Of a stretch of 31,517 nt of DNA, positions 20,322-29,491 are shown in pieces; the stretch's first letter is position 1; each line of letters begins with the position of its first letter. The DNA is taken from the NCBI GenBank assembly GCA_021029095.1, contig JAJOHG010000297.1:1-31517 (forward strand), written 5' to 3'. The DNA is from Phellopilus nigrolimitatus (taxonomy: Eukaryota; Basidiomycota; Agaricomycetes; Hymenochaetales; Hymenochaetaceae). A model generated the notes under the pieces. That model was not told the DNA's origin, searched no databases, and saw nothing but the letters and a program-made list of their open reading frames with translations. The position numbers were made by a program, and so were the translations under genes.

Positions 20322-22912
20322 ATGAGCATCGAAACATTGCTTTCTCTCGGTATTGGTGTCGCCTTTCGATTTGTCGTCAACACCGTCTGCGTTCAGAACG
20401 ACAAAGCCGTCGGCGCGATCTTCGGACTCTGGGACGGCATATTCGTACATCGCGCCTGGCGCTCCGACCGGCTCCTCGAGCCGGCGACACTCCTTGGGCT
20501 CATCCTCTGCGTGTGTTATGACGTCTTGTCCCACGCAAGCGCAGTCAAGACGTTCGCGCTTGTCCTTGGCGGCGCTTTGGGCGTGTTGCTATCCGACGCG
20601 CTGCCGGCATTGTGGGACGAGCTTGCAGGCAGCTTCGAAGGCCTGTCGATTCGGACGGTGTCCATTGTCGAAGACTTTGCTCACTCGGACGAGCTGAGTG
20701 ATTTCGAGCTGTCTGACGTTTCTCTGTCTTTCGACGATAGCTCGACAACTATCGAAACTACAGAGATATGGACTGCAGAGCAGCGGGCCCGGAAAGGGAC
20801 TCGGAAGGACAAGAGTATTGACACCCGATCCCGCCGTCGCTCCGTCGTAGCCACCTCCAGCTCGAAAAGGAGCTATCATGAAAGCGACAGCACGCAGCAG
20901 GTCCTTGAAACAGTTGCAGCGCCTGATCCAGTCCCAGTTCCAGTTCCAAGTCCATCTCCCTCGCTTTCGAGATCAGTAAATATCGATGTACAGGCCCCTT
21001 CTGCACCGTCATGGGTGTCCTCACCAACTATCAAATCTGTACCCACTATCAAAACGGAGGAAGTCATGTCCGAAGTTGAGGTTGAAGTGCGACCTGTAGG
21101 GCAACGTAGGAGCAAGTTGTCTGCAAGAGAGCGAAAGCCATGGACGCCGAGTACGCCTGCGTTTCCAACCCACAGCACTGCCCGGCAGTCGCTCGCCGAC
21201 ATTCCAGACATCCCTACGCCGGTCGAAGGTCTTTCGCCTTTCTTATTATTTTCTACACAACCCCGTCGTGCATCGCACTCACGGAAGGCCCGTTCTGGTG
21301 CCTCCATATACGCAGAGGAGCGCATCGTGGAAGCGGAGACGACAGACAGTAGGACCGAAATGGCACAGACAGTGAATAAGCCCGAGAAGTCGACGCTTCA
21401 AGATAGCAGGTCTTTGGGATTCAGTTACATGGAGTCACCATCCCCTCGTCCAGTCACCCCTCATAACCGTTCTACCTCTCCTGCTCCTGAGATTGTCATA
21501 AAGAATACAAGCACGGCCACGGAAATCACGATACCTCCAGCGGGTGCGAGTGGTCTACATATCCGACTCTCGCCTGTTGATGATCAACAACGCGAAGAGC
21601 CCACTATAAACGTCACCTCGCCTAACGACGGTAGAAGCCCAGGGGACGCATCGACGCCCGAGCCTATCATAATCATGCTGCCGCCCTCGCATGGCCCACG
21701 TTCAGAGTTTGACACAACGCCACCGAACGATGAACAGAGCGCCGGACGGAGCGCTGGTGACCGTTCCGCTAGTCCAGTTCAAGTCTTTCAGGTTGGAGAA
21801 GAATTCCATACATCTGCGTTCGAATGGAGGAGTACGGCATGGAGAGATCTCAGTACACCTGCATCACCTTTGGCCTACGAGACTCATGCACCAGAGCCTT
21901 GGGCCTTCGATTTCAATTCTGCTGATCTTCGAATGTCCTCCGAGAGTCTTGTCGAGGAGATCCGGCCGTTGGATATCGATGCTAGGGAAGCCTCGCAGCA
22001 AGCTCATTATACGTCTAAATGGTCCCCTGAGAGCTCAAAGCAAAAGCATTCAAGAGCTCGCTCCGTCGCGTCTGAACACTACCGTGAGGACTCGCAATTT
22101 GCTCAGGCCGGGGTGCAGCAGAGTACATGGGGCTCGGGACCGCCGGCAGAGAACCGGATGCCTAACCCATACTCCCCGACTCCCGGAGAACGCTACGTGG
22201 ATGTGGAGGAACGCTATGAGGGGCCGTCCACTGTCCCGCTCGATCACCTCCAACATTTGCAACATCAGGGGCAGTCGCTCGTCTCTTCGCCGACCCTCGA
22301 AGAAAGTATCCTGTCTGGTGGGCCGAAAGCAAGCATTTTTGCGAAAGCGCAGGTGCTTCGACAACAGGCAAAGGACGCCGAAGTACGTTGTAAGGAGCTA
22401 CAAGCAGAGCGCCTCGATGCACAGAGGCAGGGTCATTACGCACGTGCTTTCGGGCTCGGGTTTGAAATCGAGGATGTCGAAGCGGAAACGCGGAGGTTAC
22501 ATAGGAAAGCAGAGAGAAGGTTTTACTTAGGTGAGTCTCCTCTAATTCCCGTTAATTTTGTTTTTTTATTAATCATGGCTTACAACAGCGAATAACGAGA
22601 CACCTTATGCTGACAAGATCGACGTTCACCACCTCAAAGTCCTAGAAGCTGTTCGGCAGACAGAGAGAGCACTGTATGCCGTGCAACAGAGAGGTGGGAA
22701 GGAGCTTCAAGTCATTGTCGGTCGTGGGAAGCATTCATTGGGTGGCGTACCAGTCTTGAAAAATGCAATTATTGACAAGATGACGAAGTTCGTTCGCCCG
22801 TTCCTAACAATAATTTTCATTACTGACTGGGCCCTGCTGTTATAGGAAACACCGCTTAGATGTGAAGGTGGAGAGATCAAACCCTGGTTTAATTCATATA
22901 TTTCTCTCCTAG
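20322..22912 (+). CDS. Four-span membrane protein with DUF1771-Smr C-terminus (copy 2)
   Basis: Three exons (20322-22530, 22589-22787, 22846-22912) total 2475 nt and give 824 residues. The N-terminus MSIETLLSLGIGVAFRFVVN begins about 115 residues with four hydrophobic segments (others: AVGAIFGLWDGIFVH, LEPATLLGLILCVCYDVL, FALVLGGALGVLLSDALPAL), matching copy 1 at 9291-11117. About 550 disordered residues rich in Ser, Pro and Thr follow. The C-terminus has a DUF1771-like helical segment (VLRQQAKDAEVRCKELQAER to FYLANN) and an Smr domain: KIDVHHLKVLEAVRQTERAL, QVIVGRGKHSLGGVPVLKNA, VERSNPGLIHIFLS. The DxH and GxGxHS motifs associated with Smr nucleases are kept. The last exon was missed by simple frame reading; intron 22788-22845 restores the NPG motif. 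Smr proteins act in recombination or ribosome-linked mRNA cleavage; membrane anchoring suggests action at an organelle surface (inference). Confidence 0.82.
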
Positions 22913-23317
22913 CTCAACGTTTTTGTTTTGAACCTGTTTCACTCTCCGTTGAATCGATCACGATCATGTGGTTTGTTTCCTTCGCTCAAGCCTGCTTCTT
23001 GGTGCAAATCTGTCCTATGAAACTCGGCTCCAACGTCTTACGGTTGTTGAACTAGAACTGGATGAAGATTGACGGTTTACCGAGAGAAACCGATTCTTAA
23101 TTATACCCACAACATTGCAACGCGTCTGAACTGCGAGCCCATCAGCCTCGACCCAACATCAATGCTCACGCATCTGATTATCGTGTTTCTTCTTTCCAGG
23201 GCCAGCACAGGATATGTCGCGACCTTCATCCGACGTTTGCTTGTTAGTCCTTTACTACGGTCAAATTGATTCTCCTTAGATTCAGAAGGCTTTCTTCCCA
23301 TGAAGGCGGTAAATGAT
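22913..23317. other. Intergenic, 3' flank of the right Smr gene
   Basis: A 405-bp stretch between the Smr stop codon and the minus-strand gene relic. A short plus frame (23069-23269) has no motif. No gene seen. Confidence 0.45.
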
Positions 23318-23623
23318 TTATTTGTCTACAAATAAGCCGCTCTTCTCACGAAGCAACCATTTGTTCTCGATCTTCCTGGCGGCCACATCGTAGCAGGTGA
23401 TCGTCGACAGCGCGCACAAGATATCGAGCCCTTCCCACGAGCATTCACTTGTCGGCAAACGTAGTCCAATATGGACTTAGGCGTCTTGCATCCTCCGGTT
23501 CTTTTCAATTCGATCTTGAACCATCCTCGAAATGCTGTGTAAGAACTCCCCTTATGGCCGATCAACTTTCTGGAGCGTCAACGTCGCGCTCTTTACCACC
23601 CTGTCTTTGATGTCAAAATACTC
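23318..23623 (-). pseudogene. Possible relic of an unrecognised gene with in-frame stops
   Basis: One minus-strand frame reads coding-like protein across about 300 bp but is cut by two TAA codons: EYFDIKDRVVKSATLTLQK ..., then GEFLHSISRMVQDRIEKNRR ..., then VHIGLRLPTSECSWEGLDIL continuing through CYDVAARKIENKWLLREKSG to a final stop at 23318-23320. The residue mix is typical of a folded protein, and the pieces share one frame. I do not recognise the family. It could be a decayed gene, a gene with unseen introns around the TAAG sequences, or chance. It sits between the right Smr and DM9 genes. Confidence 0.3.
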
Positions 23624-23798
23624 TTATGATGCGCCCAGAAAATATCAGTTAGTGATAGCGCATAGCATTAAGCCATGCTGAGTCGCCGGGCGTTGCTATG
23701 CGCAGACTACTTATAAACGAAATCTCGTCCTGTCTGTGACTTATAATTCCAACTCTCGAGAACTCACGTTCTCAAATTTACACCGGAAGTCGCTTGCC

Positions 23799-23805
23799 TA
23801 TAAAA
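23799..23805 (+). promoter_or_regulatory. TATA-like box upstream of DM9 copy 2
   Basis: TATAAAA lies 45 bp before the Met at 23844 and only 9 bp before the in-frame Met at 23814. If it is used, transcription would start past 23814, which favours 23844 as the start codon. Another TATAAA is at 23712. Confidence 0.4.
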
Positions 23806-23843
23806 CTAGCTTCATGTTCTTCCTAGCTCGGCGCGAGAGGCTA

Positions 23844-25163
23844 ATGGATCGCCGTGAAGAATTCAGGGAACGACGTCTAGATCGTCATTTCGATCACCTT
23901 GGAAGGCTCGGATACGTTCCCCACGGTGAGTCCGTTAAACAAAATATTAGTTGACTATGTTTCCTGAACGTCCTGACCTAGCAAATCCTTACCATGCGAC
24001 TTATCCTCAAGGCGTCGCGCATTGGCAGCAAGCGTACTCGCAACTCCCTCCAAACTACATACAGTCACCCCCGAATTACCCTCAGAATTATGGGCAATAT
24101 CCTCCGAATAATGGACAACCTCCCTTGAACTACCCTCAGAACTATGGGCAACCACCACCGAATTATCCCCCGAATTACGTGCATTCTCCACCTAACTACC
24201 CTCCGAACTACCCTCCGAGCTACACGCAACCACCTTCGAATGTGGCCTACACCGCCCACAACGGCGTTCAAGTCGAGCAACAGGATGTAAAGAAGAAATG
24301 GTACGAACTAGACGACAAGAAGAGAAACGCACTAGTAAATATAACTGTTTTACCTCTTTGCATCAGGGAGGAATCTGACTTCCTTTTTACTAGTTGGCCG
24401 GTGGCCTCGTCGTCGGACTTGCTGCAGTCGCAGGCGGCGCTTATTACGTGCACAGCAAGCACGAGAAGCAGGGCGAGGAAAAGCTTGCAGAACTGGATGA
24501 TGTCCGCAAACACGCGAACGGAAGCCTTCATGCGCGATGGGCCCAAGGCACCCACGACCTGGATATACAGCGCGCATCTCGAGAGCCATCTGGACAGTCT
24601 CAAGAAGGACTTGATTCCTGGCGGCGAGGAGGACGGTCAGCCATGGTTTATTGGAAGGGCACCGCACAATGGAGGCATCCGTACGTTCTTTTATTAATTG
24701 TTTTCTCCTTCGTTAAATGATTTCCGGTCCCAGAAATCGGAAGATGTAGACCCGACGAAGGCGCATTCGTTGGCTACGATCACGAGGCCGTACACGTCAA
24801 CTACTACGAGGCGCTCGTTGGTGATGCGAAGGGCGTGAAGTGGGTGCCACACAAAGGGCATCTGTCAATCAGCGCGCTCGGTGGAGCGCAGCCCATCGAG
24901 GGCGGCCACGAAAACGACGGAACTCCTCTTGCCATCGCCCGTGCATGCGTACACGAGAAGCAAGGGGTGATGGGCATTGGGGCAGGAGGCAAAGAAGGGA
25001 TCTTCCCCGGCAAGGCGAGCACGAAACTGGACGGTGCGTACGTGACTGTGGGCGACAAGGAGGTAAAGGTCGAGGTAAGTATCGTCATTTTGCAGGTCTG
25101 TGCTATCCTTATGATTGACGTACCTTTCGTGCGCAGGAATACGAAGTACTCTGCTACGCGTAG
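23844..25163 (+). CDS. DM9/DUF3421-like protein (copy 2), frame broken by a 17-nt deletion
   Basis: Paralogue of 11594-12965 with exons 23844-23925, 23982-24334, 24394-24680, 24734-25074 and 25137-25163. Parts: MDRREEFRERRLDRHFDHLG, a Pro/Asn/Tyr/Gln-rich repeat region (PPNYPPNY, YGQYPPN), DVKKKWYELDDKKRNAL, the span LAGGLVVGLAAVAGGAYYV, then DM9-like sequence ending YEVLCYA. Compared with copy 1, 17 nt are missing at 24483/24484, so the exons sum to 1090 nt, one over a multiple of three. Reading on gives a shifted tail that stops at 24718-24720 and loses the DM9 part. A 43-nt GT-AG segment, 24448-24490, would restore the frame (348 residues) just after the membrane span. The protein is therefore a truncated form, a respliced form, or a pseudogene. 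Start: the TATA box favours 23844 over 23814. Confidence 0.7.
24623..25082 (+). repeat. Near-identical tract shared with 11677-12136 (inverted)
   Basis: Counterpart of the tract in DM9 copy 1. Identity is complete from 24623 to 24770, including intron 24681-24733, and stays near 98 percent to 8 bp inside the next intron (GTAAGTAT), where it ends abruptly. The frame-breaking deletion at 24483 lies outside the tract. Confidence 0.85.
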
Positions 25164-25766
25164 TATACAGCTCTGTGTAAGCCGGCGTCATGTGCACTTA
25201 TTCTGCTTCATCGTCTGAGCTCTGCGTAACGTTGAGATTTGTTCAAGTATTAGTCTGTATATCTATTCCAAACAGGCCGGATATTAAATTGGAGCAAACC
25301 ACTGGCATACTGATGCTTCCTTGTTGAAGCTTGATCTCAGAGGTAAAACTGTATTGGCAGGATAAATCTAAGCTAGTAGCCCATACCGCTCGGATGCACA
25401 TTCCCCGGCAGCAGGCTTTTGTTTTATTTATTTATTTGTTCTACTTATTCAATGTAGTCTTTGCGAAGCAGCCAACTTGTATGACCTTCTGAGAATGCTA
25501 GCTTCGCAAATCATTTATATTCGTGTTCTGTTTTGTCCTAGTATCCATCAGGTCTATTTCTTACCAACGAACCATAGATTTTTCATTTTGCATACGGAAT
25601 CAAATCAGTGTTGATGACGTGATCGGCTGCAATTGCGGACGCGTTGTTATGGTTTGTTTGCTGAGCATGGTCCATTCATGTACGTACTCTAGTCCGGCTG
25701 ATGCCACCGACTCCAACTACGACATCGCAAGACAAACATTTGCGCATCTCTACCAGATAAACAACA
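25164..25766. other. Intergenic between DM9 copy 2 and a small membrane-protein gene
   Basis: About 600 bp holding the DM9 3' flank and the promoter of the next gene. It is AT-rich around 25420-25450 (TTTTATTTATTTATTTG). A plus frame beginning at 25523 overlaps but is not in phase with the next gene's second exon. No separate gene seen. Confidence 0.4.
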
Positions 25767-26343
25767 ATGTCTTTAAATGCCGAGCCATACCACCTCTATT
25801 TCTTGCGGTTAACGGCATTGCACGAGAACGCATCCGAACAAGAATGGGGACACACATATGCCGTACCCGTAATTTTGTGAGACTAGCCTATAAATTTATT
25901 TGCTACTAGATCGATATCTGATATTCTAGAACCAAAGCTATTGGGTATTTCGAGACATATGCGATGACCGTGTGCACTACCTTTGTCTGTGCACGCGGGA
26001 CCCCTCCCTTTCCGAGCTGATCTGGCGCCAGACGGAAGACCGTGTAGTGTCTCTGACGACTACGGACGACCACCAGATAATGGACTGCATACTGTCTCCG
26101 CTGACTACAGAAGACCAGGCGGAGCGATTTTTCGCGTCTTTGGAGGCTTGGAGGGTGCGGAATGCCCAAACTTTTCTCGTGCAGAGTCGTGATGCCACCG
26201 CAGCTTCCGCTTCCGTGGAACGATGCAGAAAATCGAAAGGCGAGTTGATTGTGCTAGGCGTCGTCATTGGCTTGCTGTGTCGCTTCGTGCGCTCATTTGG
26301 AGGGTTCTTTTTGGAATCATTGCTTGTGTTCTGCCGCAAGTAG
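25767..26343 (+). CDS. Small unrecognised protein with C-terminal membrane segment
   Basis: Two exons, 25767-25868 and 25930-26343, total 516 nt and give 171 residues. Exon 1 reads MSLNAEPYHLYFLRLTALHE and ends YAVP; the donor GTAATTTT at 25869 and acceptor ATTCTAG at 25929 join it in phase to NQSYWVFRDICDDRVHYLCL. The middle is acidic and helical (DRVVSLTTTDDHQIMDCILS, TEDQAERFFASLEAWRVRNA). The last 35 residues are hydrophobic with basic borders (GELIVLGVVIGLLCRFVRSF), like a tail anchor. A donor at 25863 would also be in phase. I do not recognise the family. Consistent phase, good splice sites and coherent composition support a real gene. Confidence 0.55.
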
Positions 26344-27915
26344 ATTACTTGTTCTTTATATCATTATGATGTCTGCCCACTTTCAATTCGCTTCCCTATC
26401 ACATCACCTATTCTACCACATCATCTTCCTTGGACCTATTACATCATCTATCTTCTCGCAGGACTTCGTTTTGTACCAATACACTGTACTCTTCCGTATG
26501 TTTCGAACCCGTAGTTACTTTGCGACAACTTCATAATCGAGGCATAAACTAATTAACTTAGTAAGGTATCTGTTGTCCTGGACACGGACGTTAATAAGAT
26601 CGTTTTCTCCGAATCTCTGCTGTTCTTATCATTCACATACCCTTTTATTTTTGAGTCCACTCGAAGTCTTGGAGCCGGAAGGTGGGAAGCATTGGCGCAC
26701 GTCCGGTGGTCCTAATCTCAATCACTGCAGTTTTTAAAAGTATATTTCAGCAAAAAGTACTATGCGCTTCATACTTTATTGTATCTACACTGTATAATGC
26801 TGTAGTGAGCCTTATTATGAGAAAGAAAATGTACACTTGACTGCACGGTTCCTGGGCCGAACAGGCCCTAAGTAGTTACCGGAAGACAGCAAAGGCTAAT
26901 GAACAGTGGAGCTCACATAAATAAATAAAATCAATAGCATGCCTTTTTTCGATGGAGTCGATACAGATGAGGAAGAAATGCGTTGATTTCGAAGGTGGCA
27001 CTCGGCTAGTGCATCGACAGTAAAACAAGTAAGGCAAAAAGTATGCGCGGAATGCAGGTGGCGTTCGGAAGTCGGATCGTTATTGCGAAAAGGAGGACGG
27101 GGAAAATAAAAGGCGGCTTCTGATTTTCTAAATATTGCAGAATCGTAGATGATGGGTGGAATGGAAGGTGGAAGAACGCAACATAACGTACAAGTACAAA
27201 TGCAGTAAGGTGCATAACAAATCAAAATAACGCGCTCACTTCTCCTTTAGAGCGCGTCAAATGAATCACTCGTTATGATAGCCGGCTTTTGCATTCAATT
27301 TCCAATTATCACGTAGCCAGGTGACACAAATGAGTAGGAATTCACCGCATAATCAGACGATATGCAATTGGCCTCTACAGATACAACTATGAATCAGACC
27401 AAGTCGAGCCGGATCACAAAGCAATCGCATGAGAAGACAGACTTCGTGCGCACGATATGTAAGTACATTGAGAGTAACGGTCACGAAAGACGAAGAGACG
27501 AGAACGCAGACGGTAAACGAGGCATCGTATAGTTACAGTTACATTTTTTGGATCTGGGCGCAAATGACGACGCGGTCAAGACAAGACAGGGGCAAGACAC
27601 GGGAAGGGCGCCGGCATGATGGACGAGCGTCCGTTAAAGATGAAAGTGAAGAAAGGAAAGCTGCGATGCGAGCCAAGGAAGGTCGCCGAGAGTATGGGGT
27701 TTATATACGCATGAAGGATTTAAAAAAGAATAGTAAATGAGACGGGAGACGGACACCGATAAATGGAGGCGAGACAGAGAGAAAAGAAACATGGAAGTCG
27801 GAGCCGTGAACAAGATGAGCACATATCGAAACACTAAGAGAACGCTGAGGAAACCCGAAAACGTCCGTTAATGCTGTCAGCAACTATGGAACCACACACA
27901 AACGCTGTGCTAACC
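26344..27915. other. Long stretch without a convincing gene
   Basis: About 1.57 kb between the small plus-strand gene and the minus-strand RRM gene, which converge on it. Frames such as 27429-27740 plus are rich in Arg, Lys and Glu because the strand is purine-rich; they look like the antisense of a pyrimidine-rich 3' region. A short perfect hairpin GGGCC-GAACA-GGCCC lies at about 26852-26866. No tRNA-like fold or known ncRNA was recognised. Long 3' UTRs or a non-coding transcript remain possible. Confidence 0.45.
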
Positions 27916-28934
27916 TCAGTAGCCGCCACCGCCCTGTTGGTAGCCTCCACCACCGTAGCCTCCCTGCTGAGGGTAGCCTCCGCCGTAACCTCCGAAGCCG
28001 GGAGCTAAAGCGTCGCATCAGAATAGACTTCCAAATGTTAAAAATCCTTCACTCACCACCAGCGTTGTATCCACCACCACCTTAATCAATAAACATTCGC
28101 TCGTCAGACCTAATGCAAATATCAGAATAAGGAGAAACTAACCGTAACCTCCTCCACCGCCACTGAAGCCCCCACCGCCTATACCACAAAAACAGTAAAA
28201 TTTAACATCACAGCAATAAAATCGCTAGACGCTTACCGTAGCCGGCCTGACCTCCAGGGGCAGGATAACCTCCCCCTCCGCCTCCTCCTAACATACCGAC
28301 GTCAATTTTGCATCTTCTAGAATGCCTGTGATTGTCGCTGTCTTACCACCTGCCTGGCCACCTGTCGGACGGGCATTCGCAAAATTGACCTTAATGCGCC
28401 TGCCCTCGAACTCCTGTTCGTTGAGAGTGTTTATGGCGTTGGTCGCCTCTGGCTCATTACTGAAAGTCACAAAGCCGAAGCCACGGGAACGGCCGGTGTC
28501 GCGGTCGCGCATGACGATGGCCTGTGGAGCACGCATATAGCGAACAAAAAAAAAGGAACACAGACGCGAGTTAATTAACGGCGACGGGTCATCCAACAAT
28601 ATTGTTTTATGTGGAATTATCTCAGTGAATCACAGAATCAACGAGAGACTAAAGAGCGCGCACGTCAAGAACCTGACCATAGTCGGAGAAAGCCTAGACG
28701 TGCAGAAGCATATGCGAGCACGGGAAAAAAAGGCAAAACAAAATCACGATTCACGACGGAGACACGGAAACGAGAGCGCGGCACAGCAGACTGACTTTAC
28801 GCAGGGTGTCATCGGTTGTATTCCAGGACAAATTGCTATACATGCGGAGAACACATCAGTCGAGGGATCCCATGTGAGGGAACGCCCCTGAGAGGACGAT
28901 GAAGTACCGACCCGACGTAAACTTTTGCGGCCAT
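27916..28934 (-). CDS. Glycine-rich RNA-binding protein with one RRM
   Basis: Eight exons (28934-28912, 28835-28796, 28693-28664, 28521-28347, 28287-28237, 28178-28143, 28080-28057, 28004-27916) total 468 nt and give 155 residues. The start at 28934 gives MAAKVYVG, completing RNP2 and the first strand of the RRM; NLSWNTTDDTLRK, AFSDYGQVLD, IVMRDRDTGRSRGFGFVTFS (RNP1 is RGFGFVTF) and EFEGRRIKVNFANARPTGGQ follow. The C-terminal 70 residues are Gly/Tyr/Gln-rich (GGGGYNAG, GFGGYGGGYPQQGGYGGGGY) and split over four small exons that all break in the same phase. Such proteins bind and chaperone RNA, often under stress. All splice phases agree. Exon 7 uses a TTAAG acceptor. Confidence 0.93.
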
Positions 28935-29491
28935 GATGTGCTATGCTACACGGGACGAGCGAACGGCGAGGAAAGGGGAAGGGGACTGGGACGGGAGGAG
29001 GTGGGGGACGGAAGAGAGATGGGAGTTGGGGTGGAAGAGAGCGTGGGCGTCTTATATAGGAGGGCGGTGCAAGCCGAGAACAGGTGAGACATGACCCTGG
29101 GATCTTCGCTGGCCCAGAACAGCCCACCCCTGCTTCCACTGCTTCCCTGCCCGCTTCCCCGTACGCCCGCTGCCGCTGCCGTTACACCCTCGTTTTCTAA
29201 TGTAGGCAATTATAATCTTTATTGCCTTCCAACAAATTAACTTAATCCTCCCTAATCAATATACGCTAGCAACGAACTTATGTATACACGATCCGGATCA
29301 TGTTGAAGACTAATGATGATGATGAGAATGAATCCGTGTGGTCGAGAATGAAAAATGGAAAACAAGCTGCGCATGATGAAAGATGGAGAAGGAAAACAGG
29401 GAAAAAAGGAGAGAAGAAACAGTAGTCGTCGCGGTCGTGAAATAGAGATTAGAATAGAACAGCCCCAAGTCTCTGGCGGTCGAGGCACGTC
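28935..29491. other. Intergenic between the RRM gene promoter and the ABC transporter 3' end
   Basis: Both genes are on minus. The part nearest the RRM gene, about 28960-29200, is G/A-rich on plus and carries the TATA box; 29200-29490 is AT-rich and includes an ATGATGATGATGAGAATGAA-like stretch, probably the ABC transporter 3' UTR. No gene seen. Confidence 0.45.
29051..29058 (-). promoter_or_regulatory. TATA box of the glycine-rich RRM gene
   Basis: TATATAAG on the minus strand lies 117 bp upstream of the start codon at 28934, a usual distance in fungi for a strongly expressed gene. It sits within a GC-rich, purine-skewed region. Confidence 0.55.

Noticed and set aside
26852..26866. Perfect short hairpin GGGCC-GAACA-GGCCC
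   Set aside because: It resembles a bacterial terminator, but this is fungal nuclear DNA and there is no T-run or flanking ncRNA evidence.
27429..27740. Arg/Lys/Glu-rich plus-strand open frame
   Set aside because: The composition follows from a purine-rich strand; it lacks motifs and is likely antisense to a pyrimidine-rich 3' region.
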